Made by a program: the position numbers and the translations under genes. From the NCBI RefSeq assembly GCF_014287955.1, contig NZ_JACOPD010000003.1, positions 248,001-312,000 on the forward strand: DNA of 64,000 nt, read 5' to 3'. The notes beneath the pieces are model-generated. The model was given only the letters and a program-made list of their open reading frames with translations, had not been told where the DNA came from and ran no database searches. The stretch comes from Lachnospira hominis (ex Liu et al. 2021). Its GTDB lineage: Bacteria > Bacillota > Clostridia > Lachnospirales > Lachnospiraceae. This document shows, in pieces, positions 46,216 to 55,964 of the stretch. Numbering within the stretch: position 1 is the stretch's first letter; each line of letters starts with the position of its first letter.

Positions 46216-46578
46216 ATGAAAAACATTATAGAAACATCATGTTATCTGCTGATTATGACAATTATATGTTATATATCATTAGAATTTATAATAATGAATA
46301 CTGAGATTGCAGATGTGGGAAAGATGCAGCAATATGTTTCACATTATATAGAGATATATGGAAAGACACAGAAAAATAATGATGAACTTGATTCTGCAGT
46401 TTTTGATACCATATATAATGCTGCGAAAGACAGGGGAATGTCGGTGACATGCCAATATGAAACACAGACAGAAAATTATAAGTATTACAGAGTAAGCGTA
46501 TCAAAAAATATAGGTATAAAACTTATGTCATTAAACAGGTTATATACATCAGAATGTCTTGTAAAATGTAAAGCTTAG
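46216..46578 (+). CDS. TadE-like pseudopilin
   Basis: A 120-residue protein with an N-terminal hydrophobic helix (about 7-32) and an extracellular domain ending in Cys-containing YTSECLVKCKA. It begins MKNIIETSCYLLIMTIICYI, so the I-I-E of the small peptides is kept, with Glu at the same residue 6. The size and topology match TadE/TadF-like pseudopilins. GAGGAG precedes ATG 46216; a TTG at 46183 lies before that site. The identification is by topology and operon context. Confidence 0.6.
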   Translation: MKNIIETSCYLLIMTIICYISLEFIIMNTEIADVGKMQQYVSHYIEIYGKTQKNNDELDSAVFDTIYNAAKDRGMSVTCQYETQTENYKYYRVSVSKNIGIKLMSLNRLYTSECLVKCKA

Positions 46579-46591
46579 AAAGGAAATTTGT

Positions 46592-46984
46592 ATGAGGGTT
46601 ATAATTGGGGGAAGTTCGCTTGCAGTTTTATTGGCACTTATTATTGTTATACATACGTCCGTTATAAATAAATCTGTAAGAGAGGATGAGATTAATCGTG
46701 GATTGGAAAATGCTACAGATTATGCAATAGATGTATGTTCATCTTATTATAGATATATTCAGGCCGATGATAATGATGATACATATATTACACAGCTGAT
46801 GGAATTTTTTTGCATGACATTGAATAGTGCAGTTAAAACAGAAGGTGATATAACAGTGTCATTGGCAGAAGCAGACGTGGATGATGGACGTTTCGATTTT
46901 CTTGTAAAGCAGGAATATACATATTCATTTGGACAAAAGAAAGGAATATGTGTATGTCAGAGAGCAGTTTTATTAAAAAAATAA
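46592..46984 (+). CDS. Second pseudopilin-like protein
   Basis: A 130-residue protein with a single N-terminal helix (about 3-24, VIIGGSSLAVLLALIIVIHT) followed by a soluble domain with three Cys residues (SSYYRYI, FFCMTLN, CVCQRAV). It resembles the TadF-like proteins of pilus operons in layout, but the Ile-Ile-Glu start of the neighbours is missing. GGAAA ribosome site precedes ATG; it follows the TadE-like gene by 13 bases. No family is recognised with certainty. Confidence 0.55.
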   Translation: MRVIIGGSSLAVLLALIIVIHTSVINKSVREDEINRGLENATDYAIDVCSSYYRYIQADDNDDTYITQLMEFFCMTLNSAVKTEGDITVSLAEADVDDGRFDFLVKQEYTYSFGQKKGICVCQRAVLLKK

Positions 46985-46998
46985 TGGGGTGATGTTTA

Positions 46999-49116
46999 TT
47001 GAAGAAACACAGTAAAATAATAATATTTATGTTGATGTCAGTTATGTTAATATCAATTATGTTTGTTAATATGACATCAGCTGCACAGATTAAGGATATC
47101 AAAGGAACCAGGGTTGAAAGACAATATTCTAATCATTATTCAGCACAGTTTAATGAATTATGGGATTCGTTTGGCAGAAGTGAAATTTCTATATATGATA
47201 TTAATTACAATATAAATGATACATATAATCCAACTACATTTAATGATACTAATGGAAGAGACAGTGCAGGATATGAGATTTTATTAAAAGTTGATGGGAA
47301 AGAAGTGTGGCTTGGAAACAGCCATTATAAAAATAACGAAAAATATGACAGTATATATTATGGCTATTCAGGGATTGAACTGGATAACATCTGGTTTAAT
47401 GATAATTATGAAGATGCAGCCGGAAACAAATTTACCCAGGTAAATATTGTACTGAAAAATACTAATCAGATTTCCAAGGTATTCAGTCTTGCTACGACAA
47501 GTGATATTGAAGTCGGGCATGATGATAATGCATTCTGCCGGTTTATAGGAAATGGATTTACAATGTCTAACATGTATGCAGATAATTCGGATGCACAGGG
47601 AGGAAATATTCCGTCAGTAGCATTAAATGTGTATACTAATGGAATTGCCGGTGTTACGGATGCTGACTGTGTTTATATTGGCGAATGGAAAAAAAGAAAG
47701 CAAAATGCGTGGTGTAATAATGTATTAGGAAGTTTTAATGTTATAAATAATACAAGGCATGGTGCGATGATGGGCAGTAGTGGATGTATTGATGTCGGAA
47801 TGTCTATAGCATGGAAAAACAGAAGAATAAATCCGGGTGAGAGTATAACATTTTCGTATATTCTGGGTGTTAATATGTTTGATTCACAATATGAACAGCT
47901 TAATGAATATTATATGCAGAACGGAATCGACGATATGGGAGAAGCTGTTTATAAGCTGATTGCAACAGATAAAGAAAAAGTATCATATGGAAAAGAGTAT
48001 TATATAGATGTAAAGAAGTATATAAAAGATAATTATTATTATGAAAAAACAGATTGTGCCGGAAGAACGATAATGACAGATAATCCGTCATATATAGTTG
48101 TGGGAAAGACGGTTAACAAAATATATTATAGGACGGATGCTTATAATAAATATAAGATTATATATGATGTAAATTATAATGGAGGGCATTGGCAGGATGG
48201 AGCAAATGTATCTTATACAAAATATGAATTAGTAAATAATCCTATTGACTTATCATTGAAAGCATATAAGGATGGATGGGATTTTAATGGATGGAGCACA
48301 AAAAATAACAGCAGAAAGATGATTGAAAAATTATTTGTTGAACGTGAGGATATGCATTTATATGCATTATTCAGAAAAAATATAAGTGCCGGGTTTATTG
48401 ATGCAAATGGAAGAAGAAATATAGATGTGAGTATATACAATAATGAAAAATATTGTGATATTGAAGCTCCTGGAATACGTGAATTTAAAGACTGGGAAAA
48501 TGTAGAAAATATTATTCCGTCTGGTTGGACAACATGTACCAATATAGATAAAGCAGAAGGAAGAATTGCAAAGATAGCTGCACATGATAATATACAGGTG
48601 TATGATGATATTTTTTATTATGCAGTATATGAAGCAAAAGCAAGGGTGACATTTGAATTGAATGGTGGCAGAGCATGCGATTCAACCAAAGAATTGTTAT
48701 GTACGGTTTATCGTAATTCATTTGATTTAAACAAAACAAGAGGGGAAATTATTACATTGCCGGATTGTACGAGAAGTCCTCAGATGGAAAAAGGCGGAAA
48801 TTATTGTTTTTTTGAACTTGAAGGATGGAGAATAGGAGATAAATTATTTAATCCCGGTGACAGGATTGATATATCAGAAAATACAATTATATCGGCTGTA
48901 TGGAAATATGCAGATGTAGAGCCGGCTGAAATGGAAATAATAAAAATAGCTTCAAGCTTTCATGGGTGTTCAATGGTAAAAAGAACTTTTGGGGACGATA
49001 AGTGGTACAAGAAGAGTGGAAAGCTTGAGGTTAAAGAACTTAAAGATTATATGCCCGATGAATGTATACAGGTATGGAAAATTAACAGCAGTGGTGACAG
49101 CTTGAGAATAAAATGA
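46999..49116 (+). CDS. Secreted surface protein with InlB/Listeria-Bacteroides repeats
   Basis: A 705-residue protein with a signal peptide (1-28, MKKHSKIIIFMLMS then a hydrophobic run and TSAA). A large unknown domain (30-380) is followed by two InlB B-repeat or Flg_new-type modules (about 388-459, with NGGHWQDG then GWDFNGWST; and about 553-640, with FELNGGRA then ELEGWR). No LPXTG, lipobox or C-terminal anchor is seen. The start is TTG 46999 with GGGGTGA six bases upstream. It is the last and largest gene of the operon, 14 bases after the pseudopilin gene, and may be an adhesin or pilus-tip partner. Confidence 0.75.
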   Translation: MKKHSKIIIFMLMSVMLISIMFVNMTSAAQIKDIKGTRVERQYSNHYSAQFNELWDSFGRSEISIYDINYNINDTYNPTTFNDTNGRDSAGYEILLKVDGKEVWLGNSHYKNNEKYDSIYYGYSGIELDNIWFNDNYEDAAGNKFTQVNIVLKNTNQISKVFSLATTSDIEVGHDDNAFCRFIGNGFTMSNMYADNSDAQGGNIPSVALNVYTNGIAGVTDADCVYIGEWKKRKQNAWCNNVLGSFNVINNTRHGAMMGSSGCIDVGMSIAWKNRRINPGESITFSYILGVNMFDSQYEQLNEYYMQNGIDDMGEAVYKLIATDKEKVSYGKEYYIDVKKYIKDNYYYEKTDCAGRTIMTDNPSYIVVGKTVNKIYYRTDAYNKYKIIYDVNYNGGHWQDGANVSYTKYELVNNPIDLSLKAYKDGWDFNGWSTKNNSRKMIEKLFVEREDMHLYALFRKNISAGFIDANGRRNIDVSIYNNEKYCDIEAPGIREFKDWENVENIIPSGWTTCTNIDKAEGRIAKIAAHDNIQVYDDIFYYAVYEAKARVTFELNGGRACDSTKELLCTVYRNSFDLNKTRGEIITLPDCTRSPQMEKGGNYCFFELEGWRIGDKLFNPGDRIDISENTIISAVWKYADVEPAEMEIIKIASSFHGCSMVKRTFGDDKWYKKSGKLEVKELKDYMPDECIQVWKINSSGDSLRIK

Positions 49117-49144
49117 GAAGAAGCCCATATAGCGGGCTTCTTCT
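49116..49144. terminator. Bidirectional hairpin between the Tad-like operon and CorC-like gene
   Basis: AGAAGAAGCCC (49116-49126) pairs perfectly with GGGCTTCTTCT (49134-49144) over a seven-base loop. The T-rich arm serves in place of a long T-run. It separates convergent genes. Confidence 0.65.
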
Positions 49145-49154
49145 TAAAAAAATT

Positions 49155-50408
49155 TTATGATTGTTTTATTTTCATGATAATTGATACAATTCTAGCCTTT
49201 GTTGCATGTTCAATAATAAACTCAATATTACCGGTTTTTAAACGATCACCACGTTTAGGAAAGCGGTCGAGCTGTTCAATGATGTAGCCGCCAATTGAAT
49301 CATTTTCATCGGAATGAAGATTAGTTCCAATTGCGTCATTTATGTCATCAAGTTTGTATGAAGCTGATACACGATAAACATTATCTGCAAGTTTAACAAA
49401 AGGTTCAGTCTCGTCTTTGTCATATTCGTCGCGGATTTCACCGACTATTTCTTCAAGTAAATCTTCGGTTGTTATCATGCCGGCAGCACTGCCGTATTCG
49501 TCAAGTACTATTGCAATGCTATGTGAGCCACGTTGCATTTCTTTAAATAATTCAGAGACATTTTTATGTTCATATGTAAAAAAAGGCTCACGCATAATAT
49601 TTTTTATGCAGAATGTTTCTTCTGACTGTGAAAGTATAATATCTTTGATGTTTAATATTCCGATTATGTTATCAGCACTTTCTTCATAAATAGGGAGTCT
49701 TGTATACTGTGTATCCCTGAATAATGAAATTATCTGATTATAGTCGGAATCAACAGCAGCGGTAGTCATGTCAATTCTTGGAATCATGACATCCTTTGCC
49801 TGTGTATCGCCAAAATCAAACAAGTTATTTATAATTTGCTTTTCGTCAGATTCAATAACGCCGTCTTCATGGCTTACTTCTACGAAAGTACGGAGTTCTT
49901 CTTCTGTTATAGCTTTTTTGTTATTGTTAGGATCAATTTTTAACAAACGAAGTACGCCGCCTGATAACTTATCAACAATAAAAATAATTGGTGTGAATAA
50001 GTACATAAGAAGATTGATAACAGGTGCATAAGCAAGTGCTATTTTGTCAGCATGAACCGTGGCAGCATTTTTTGGTGAAATTTCACCGAATATAAGTACA
50101 AGAATAGTCATTATACCTGTTGCAATACCTGTTGCATAATTTCCAAAAAGATGTATTACAAGTGTAGTAAGGATTGTTGATGCACTAAGATTGACAATGT
50201 TATTGCCAATAAGTATTGTACTTAGCATTTTGCTTGAGTTGTTTATAATTTTATCAACAATAGCTGCCCGTTTGTTACCTTTGCCAACAAGAGAACGAAT
50301 CTTGATTTTGTTGACCGTCATGTAAGCAGTTTCAGCAGATGAGAAAAATGCTGACATAACAAGAAGAATAATAATTGCAATAATTTGTATGATACTGTCC
50401 GTATCCAA
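49155..50408 (-). CDS. CNNM/CorC-type membrane protein (hemolysin C family)
   Basis: A 417-residue protein with an N-terminal CNNM (DUF21) membrane domain (about 1-180; SAFFSSAETAYMTVNKIK and FGEISPKNAA), a tandem CBS pair (about 205-325; VMIPRIDMTTAA, IVLDEYGSAAGMITTEDLLEE) and a C-terminal CorC/HlyC transporter-associated domain. Such proteins are linked to magnesium or cobalt efflux. The start is TTG 50408 with AGGAG seven bases upstream. It is alone on the minus strand. Confidence 0.9.
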   Translation of the reverse strand: MDTDSIIQIIAIIILLVMSAFFSSAETAYMTVNKIKIRSLVGKGNKRAAIVDKIINNSSKMLSTILIGNNIVNLSASTILTTLVIHLFGNYATGIATGIMTILVLIFGEISPKNAATVHADKIALAYAPVINLLMYLFTPIIFIVDKLSGGVLRLLKIDPNNNKKAITEEELRTFVEVSHEDGVIESDEKQIINNLFDFGDTQAKDVMIPRIDMTTAAVDSDYNQIISLFRDTQYTRLPIYEESADNIIGILNIKDIILSQSEETFCIKNIMREPFFTYEHKNVSELFKEMQRGSHSIAIVLDEYGSAAGMITTEDLLEEIVGEIRDEYDKDETEPFVKLADNVYRVSASYKLDDINDAIGTNLHSDENDSIGGYIIEQLDRFPKRGDRLKTGNIEFIIEHATKARIVSIIMKIKQS

Positions 50409-50561
50409 AAAATCACTCCTTTATAAAAATATATTTACTCTCAATTCTATAAAAAAAGATGATGGAAGTCAAGAATATATAAAAAAACATTTTTTTTACA
50501 CATATAAGAAAAAATGGATTCATAAAATATGATACAGATAATAAATAAAATTGGAGGAAGT

Positions 50562-50921
50562 ATGACAGTAAAAATATTAAACATGATAAAAACGATTGCA
50601 GTTATTTATGTTATAACGGCAATTATACTGCTAGGGTTATCATTTGGTTTATACAAATTTAATCTGAGTGAATGGCAGATAAAAGCGGGGATAATAATTA
50701 CGTATATAATTTCGTCTGCAGTTGGTGGCTTTATGATTGGCTCGAGACAAAAAAACAAAAGACTTCTCTGGGGTGCATTAACAGGCTTTTTATATTTTAT
50801 GATTCTTGCACTTATTTCGTTTATAGTAGGCAATGTAGATGAAATTAATATTTACGATATGATTAAAACAGCATTGATATGTGTGACTTCAGGATGTGCC
50901 GGCTCTTTCTTTTCTTCATAA
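50562..50921 (+). CDS. TIGR04086-type membrane protein
   Basis: A 119-residue protein with four hydrophobic segments, matching the TIGR04086 family of clostridial membrane proteins of unknown function. ISSAVGGFMIGSRQKNKRLLWGALTG in the middle and the C-terminal CVTSGCAGSFFSS are typical. GGAGG precedes ATG 50562; a longer in-frame ATG at 50529 lies before it. No function is known. Confidence 0.8.
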   Translation: MTVKILNMIKTIAVIYVITAIILLGLSFGLYKFNLSEWQIKAGIIITYIISSAVGGFMIGSRQKNKRLLWGALTGFLYFMILALISFIVGNVDEINIYDMIKTALICVTSGCAGSFFSS

Positions 50922-51102
50922 TAATGAATTGTAAAATATAAAATACATTGTATAAAATTTTACTGCAACGTAAAAAAATTAAAAAATAAAAAAGGAAATC
51001 GTTAGATGTTGTTGAATATATAAAAATATAGGCAATTTTATGGAGAAATGCCTGGTCAGGTATATACATACTGGTCTTGTTTAATGAAGGGAATGATAAA
51101 AA

Positions 51103-52110
51103 ATGAACATCAGAGTTGAACAGGAAAGACGTGAGCATGAGTATTTGAGCAGATATGCAAGTTTTAGTGACGAATCACTTGGAAGAGACAGACCTGAAGA
51201 ACAATGTGAAATGCGTACAATTTATCAGCGGGATAGAGACAGGATACTGCATTGTAAAGCATTCAGACGTTTAAAACATAAAACACAGGTTTTTCTTGCA
51301 CCAACGGGTGACCATTACAGAACGCGGCTTACTCATACGCTTGAAGTTTCGCAGATAGCAAGAAGCATATCGAGAGCACTGCGGTTAAATGAAGATCTGA
51401 CTGAAGCAATTGCACTGGGACATGATTTGGGGCATACGCCGTTCGGGCATGCAGGTGAAAGAACATTGAATGAAATATGTCCGCTTGGATTCAGTCATTA
51501 TAAACAGAGTATACGTGTTGTAGAACTTCTCGAAAAAGATGGAAAGGGATTGAATCTTACAAAAGAGGTACGTGATGGGATAGTTAATCACAGGACATCG
51601 GGCAATCCATCAACATTAGAAGGAAAAGTTGTTCGTCTTTCAGATAAAATAGCATATATTAATCATGATATAGATGATGCAATACGTGCAAAGATATTCA
51701 GTGAGGATGATATACCTAAAATTTATACATCAATTCTTGGCAACAGCACCAAAACCAGACTTAATACAATGATTAATGATATTGTATTAAATAGTATGGA
51801 CAAAAACGATATTGTAATGTCAGAGGAAATTGGAGATGCAATGCAAAGCCTCAGGCAGTTTATGTTTGGAAGCTTGTATCTGAATCCTACAGCGAAGAGT
51901 GAGGAAGTAAAAGCATATAAACTTATAACAGAATTGTATGAGTATTATATGAATAATATTGATGCATTACCTGATAATTACAAAATGTTTATTGAAAAAA
52001 TGGACGAACCACTTGAACGTGTGGTCTGTGATTATATTGCAGGAATGAGTGATCAGTATTCGGTTGCCAAGTTTGAGGAAATATTTGTACCGGCATCATG
52101 GAAAGTATAG
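51103..52110 (+). CDS. dgt: Deoxyguanosinetriphosphate triphosphohydrolase-like protein
   Basis: An HD-domain dNTPase of 335 residues. RRLKHKTQVFLAPTGDHYRTRLTHTLEV holds the first His, GHDLGHTPFGHAGE the His-Asp pair, and LSDKIAYINHDIDDA the last Asp. It hydrolyses dGTP and other dNTPs to nucleosides and triphosphate. It starts a cluster with dnaG and rpoD, an arrangement common in clostridia. AAGGGA lies before the ATG. Short type, without long insertions of the Escherichia coli enzyme. Confidence 0.93.
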   Translation: MNIRVEQERREHEYLSRYASFSDESLGRDRPEEQCEMRTIYQRDRDRILHCKAFRRLKHKTQVFLAPTGDHYRTRLTHTLEVSQIARSISRALRLNEDLTEAIALGHDLGHTPFGHAGERTLNEICPLGFSHYKQSIRVVELLEKDGKGLNLTKEVRDGIVNHRTSGNPSTLEGKVVRLSDKIAYINHDIDDAIRAKIFSEDDIPKIYTSILGNSTKTRLNTMINDIVLNSMDKNDIVMSEEIGDAMQSLRQFMFGSLYLNPTAKSEEVKAYKLITELYEYYMNNIDALPDNYKMFIEKMDEPLERVVCDYIAGMSDQYSVAKFEEIFVPASWKV

Positions 52111-52142
52111 ATGCAACGAGAATATGAAAGGTATAGATAGAA

Positions 52143-53900
52143 ATGTATTCAAGTGATCTGATTGAGGAAGTTGTATCAAGAAATGATATAGTAGATGTCA
52201 TTTCAGGATATATAAAATTAAAGAAAAATGGCAGTTCATATGTGGGATTGTGTCCTTTTCATAATGAAAAATCACCGTCATTTTCAGTTTCACAGAGCAG
52301 ACAGTTGTACCATTGTTTTGGATGTGGAGTTGGTGGCAATGTAATAACATTTGTTATGGAATATGAAAATTTTACATTTCTTGAGGCAGTAAAATCACTT
52401 GCCGACAGGGTGGGCATGGAACTGCCTGAGATAAGTTATTCACAAAAAGAGCAGCAGGAGCGGGATTTAAAAACAAAACTGCTGGAAATAAATAAAATAG
52501 CGGCAACGTATTATTATCATCAGTTGAAATCCGAAAATGGACAAGTTGGATTGTCATATCTTAGAAAAAGAGGATTAACTGATGAGACAATAAACCGTTT
52601 CGGGCTGGGATATTCCGGACAGAACAGTAAAGCATTATACCGGTATCTGAAAGATAAAGGATATGATGATGATTTACTTAAAGAGAGCGGATTATTTACA
52701 TATGAACGTGGTATAAATGACAAATTCTGGAACAGAGTCATGTTTCCGATAATGGATATCAATAATAAAGTTATCGGATTTGGTGGAAGAGTTATGGGGG
52801 ATGCAAAACCTAAATATCTTAACTCTCCGGAAACAAAATTATTTGATAAAAGCCGTAATCTTTATGGATTAAATATTGCAAGAACGGCAAGAAAAAATAA
52901 TCTGATAATATGTGAAGGATATATGGATGTAATATCTATGCATCAGGCTGGATTTAATCAGGCTGTAGCTTCGCTTGGAACCGCACTTACGCCGGGACAG
53001 GCCAGGCTGATGAAAAGATATACAGATCAGGTGTTAATAACATATGACAGTGATGAGGCAGGAACAAAGGCAGCGATGAGGGCAATTCCGATTCTTAAAG
53101 AGGCCGGACTGTCAACAAAGGTTATTAATATGCAGCCATATAAAGACCCTGATGAGTTTATAAAAGCTCTTGGGGCAGAGGCATTTCAGGAGCGGATTGA
53201 TAATGCATCAAACAGTTTTATGTATGAAATTGGCGTTATTGAGAAAAAATATGACAGAAGTGACCCTGAAAGTTCAACTGAATTTGAACGTGAGGTAGCA
53301 AGAAAACTCACAGGCTTTTCACAGAAACTTGAGAGAGATAATTACCTTAATGCTGTATGCAGAAAGTTTAATATACAGATGGATGGAATGAGGGAACTTG
53401 TGGCAAGTTATGGAAACCAAAGCGGAATTCTTGAAAGAAAGGATGAAAGACCGAGAGTTTCCATGCAGCAGACAGCAAAAAAGAAGAGGGACAGCGGTGT
53501 GCGTCAGGCAGAAAAAATTCTGCTTACATGGATGATAGATGATGGAGAGATATTTAAAAAAGTTAAGGAATATATAGAACCATCAGATTTTATCGACCCA
53601 CTTTTAAGGGATGTTGCAGACAAGCTATACTCACAGTTTGATGAGGGATATGTTAATCCGGCGTCTATTATAAATACATACGCGACAGATGAAGAGCATA
53701 ATGAAGTTGCAGCATTATTCAGTGCAGATTTAAATGATGATTTGAATAAAAATGAACGGGAAAAAGCATTGAATGACACTGTAATAAAAGTGAAATCAAA
53801 CAGTCTTGAGCATGCACTTAACAATACATCTGACGGGCATCAGATGCAGGAACTTCTGATGCAACAGATGAAGCTGAAAAATATTTATATTCATATTTAG
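52143..53900 (+). CDS. dnaG: DNA primase
   Basis: A 585-residue primase that makes RNA primers for DNA replication. The zinc-binding domain has CPFHNEKSPSFSVS and YHCFGCGVGGN; the RNA polymerase core has EGYMDVISMHQAG and the Toprim TYDSDEAGTKA; the C-terminal domain (about 440-585) contacts the DnaB helicase. It follows dgt by 32 bases and precedes rpoD by 31, the macromolecular-synthesis order. GAAAGG precedes the ATG. Confidence 0.96.
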   Translation: MYSSDLIEEVVSRNDIVDVISGYIKLKKNGSSYVGLCPFHNEKSPSFSVSQSRQLYHCFGCGVGGNVITFVMEYENFTFLEAVKSLADRVGMELPEISYSQKEQQERDLKTKLLEINKIAATYYYHQLKSENGQVGLSYLRKRGLTDETINRFGLGYSGQNSKALYRYLKDKGYDDDLLKESGLFTYERGINDKFWNRVMFPIMDINNKVIGFGGRVMGDAKPKYLNSPETKLFDKSRNLYGLNIARTARKNNLIICEGYMDVISMHQAGFNQAVASLGTALTPGQARLMKRYTDQVLITYDSDEAGTKAAMRAIPILKEAGLSTKVINMQPYKDPDEFIKALGAEAFQERIDNASNSFMYEIGVIEKKYDRSDPESSTEFEREVARKLTGFSQKLERDNYLNAVCRKFNIQMDGMRELVASYGNQSGILERKDERPRVSMQQTAKKKRDSGVRQAEKILLTWMIDDGEIFKKVKEYIEPSDFIDPLLRDVADKLYSQFDEGYVNPASIINTYATDEEHNEVAALFSADLNDDLNKNEREKALNDTVIKVKSNSLEHALNNTSDGHQMQELLMQQMKLKNIYIHI

Positions 53901-53931
53901 ATAAAAAGAAATGGAAGGAAGGACCATATTC

Positions 53932-55188
53932 ATGGCAAAGAAAAAGGAAAACGTAACAGAAGAAATCAAGGTACAGGAGAGTACGGTAAAAGCACCAGTA
54001 AAAAAAGCTGCTGCTAAAAAGGTAAAAGAAAGCGAAGCAAAAACACAGAGCGAGGCTGATATTGAAAATGAAGAAGCTTTAAAAGCACAGGAACTTGCAG
54101 AAAAATTTGATGAGAAGTGCAACGGGCTTCTTGCAATAGCAAAGAAAAAGAAAAATGTTCTTGATTATCAGGAAATTATGAACTATTTCCTGGATACTGA
54201 TTTTGAAGCAGATAAAATGGAAAAAGTTTTTGAGTTCCTTGAAAAAAATAATGTTGATGTAAAAATGTCTGAGGACGTTGAAGAAGATGACGACATTATT
54301 CTTGATGATGAAGATGAAATTAATATTGAAAAAATTGATTTGTCAGTACCTGATGGTGTGGGACTTGAAGACCCTGTAAGAATGTATCTTAAAGAGATTG
54401 GTAAAGTACCGCTTCTTTCAGCAGAAGAAGAAATAGAATATGCTAAAAGGATGGAACAGGGAGATGAAGAGGCTAAGAAGCGACTTGCAGAGGCAAACCT
54501 TCGTCTTGTTGTAAGTATTGCAAAAAGATATGTGGGAAGAGGAATGTTGTTCCTTGATCTTATCCAGGAAGGAAATCTTGGTCTTATCAAGGCTGTTGAG
54601 AAGTTTGATTACAGAAAAGGATATAAATTCAGTACCTATGCAACATGGTGGATAAGACAGGCTATTACAAGAGCAATAGCTGATCAGGCTAGAACAATTA
54701 GAATACCCGTTCATATGGTTGAGACAATTAACAAACTTGTAAGAGTTTCAAGACAGCTTCTTCAGGAATTGGGAAGAGAGCCATCTCCTGAAGAAATTGC
54801 TGAAGCTATGGATATTCCGGTAGAAAGAGTACGTGAGATTCAAAAAATATCACAGGAGCCGGTATCTCTTGAAACACCTATCGGCGAAGAGGAAGACAGT
54901 CACCTTGGCGATTTTATTCAGGATGACAATGTTCCTGTACCTGCCGAGGCAGCAGCTTCAACACTTCTTAAAGAGCAGCTTGTAGAAGTTCTTGGAACAC
55001 TTACAGAGAGGGAACAGAAAGTTTTAAGATTAAGATTCGGCATGGATGATGGCAGAGCGAGAACACTTGAGGAAGTTGGTAAAGAATTCAATGTTACAAG
55101 AGAGCGTATACGTCAGATAGAAGCCAAGGCATTAAGAAAGTTAAGACATCCAAGCAGAAGCCGTAAACTCAAAGATTATCTTGACTAA
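53932..55188 (+). CDS. rpoD: RNA polymerase primary sigma factor
   Basis: The housekeeping sigma-70 factor (SigA), 418 residues. A lysine-rich N-terminus and sigma 1.1-like segment (about 60-130) precede region 1.2 ([21 protein letters not shown]), region 2 ([41 protein letters not shown]), region 3, and region 4 ([32 protein letters not shown]). GGAAGGAAGGA lies eight bases before ATG 53932; an ATG at 53911 lies within that site. The consensus promoters in this window fit recognition by this factor. Confidence 0.97.
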   Translation: MAKKKENVTEEIKVQESTVKAPVKKAAAKKVKESEAKTQSEADIENEEALKAQELAEKFDEKCNGLLAIAKKKKNVLDYQEIMNYFLDTDFEADKMEKVFEFLEKNNVDVKMSEDVEEDDDIILDDEDEINIEKIDLSVPDGVGLEDPVRMYLKEIGKVPLLSAEEEIEYAKRMEQGDEEAKKRLAEANLRLVVSIAKRYVGRGMLFLDLIQEGNLGLIKAVEKFDYRKGYKFSTYATWWIRQAITRAIADQARTIRIPVHMVETINKLVRVSRQLLQELGREPSPEEIAEAMDIPVERVREIQKISQEPVSLETPIGEEEDSHLGDFIQDDNVPVPAEAAASTLLKEQLVEVLGTLTEREQKVLRLRFGMDDGRARTLEEVGKEFNVTRERIRQIEAKALRKLRHPSRSRKLKDYLD

Positions 55189-55209
55189 ATTATGGATGGA
55201 TAATTGAAC

Positions 55210-55935
55210 ATGAATGAATTTAAACTTTCAAAAAGACTGGCGTGTGTTGCTGGTATTATTAATCCGGGAGGAGTGCTTGCTGATATAGGAACAGACCATG
55301 GCTACCTTCCTGTGCATGTTGCAAAAAATAACATCGCATCAAAGGTAATTGCAATGGATGTGAGAAAAAAACCGCTTGAAAAGGCAGCTGAAAATATTAA
55401 ATTATATGGAGTTTCGCAGAAAGTGGAACTCCGCCTTTCAGACGGACTGTATAAACTGGCTGAAAATGAGGCTGATACAATTACAATATGTGGAATGGGT
55501 GGAAAGCTTATACAGTCAATTCTTGAAAATGGCAGCAGTAAAATATCAGAAAATACACAGCTTATATTATCACCGCAGTCAGAAATCCGAGAATTCAGAA
55601 AGTATCTTTCGGAGTCAGGATATGAAACAGTAAAAGAGTATATGATAAGCGAAGATGGACAGTTTTATGTTATTATTGACTGTAGACGCAATGGATATAA
55701 AAATGAACTTATTTGCACAGGTGAGACAGAAAAAGAAGTATATTACAGATACGGAGAAGAACTTTTAAAGGGAAAAAATAAAAGTTTAAGAGAATATCTG
55801 TTGAGAGAATTAAGAATTTCACAAGGTGTAAGAAATAAACTTGAAAATATTAATAATGATAAAATTGCCGGACGGTTAAAAGAACTCGATTTTGATTTAG
55901 AATGTATTAAGTATGCATTGGAGTTTTATAAATAA
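55210..55935 (+). CDS. trmK: tRNA (adenine(22)-N(1))-methyltransferase
   Basis: A 241-residue SAM-dependent methyltransferase that makes 1-methyladenosine at position 22 of tRNAs. The N-terminus (LSKRLACVAGIINPGGVLADIGTDHGYLPVHVA) is diagnostic, with SAM loop ADIGTDHGYLP; GMGGKLIQSIL and LILSPQSEIREFR follow. It is the third gene of the dnaG-rpoD-trmK run. ATG 55210 is used; a TTG six bases upstream is possible, and the ribosome site is weak. Confidence 0.92.
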   Translation: MNEFKLSKRLACVAGIINPGGVLADIGTDHGYLPVHVAKNNIASKVIAMDVRKKPLEKAAENIKLYGVSQKVELRLSDGLYKLAENEADTITICGMGGKLIQSILENGSSKISENTQLILSPQSEIREFRKYLSESGYETVKEYMISEDGQFYVIIDCRRNGYKNELICTGETEKEVYYRYGEELLKGKNKSLREYLLRELRISQGVRNKLENINNDKIAGRLKELDFDLECIKYALEFYK

Positions 55936-55964
55936 AATAATGTTATAAACTGGAGAGATGTATT

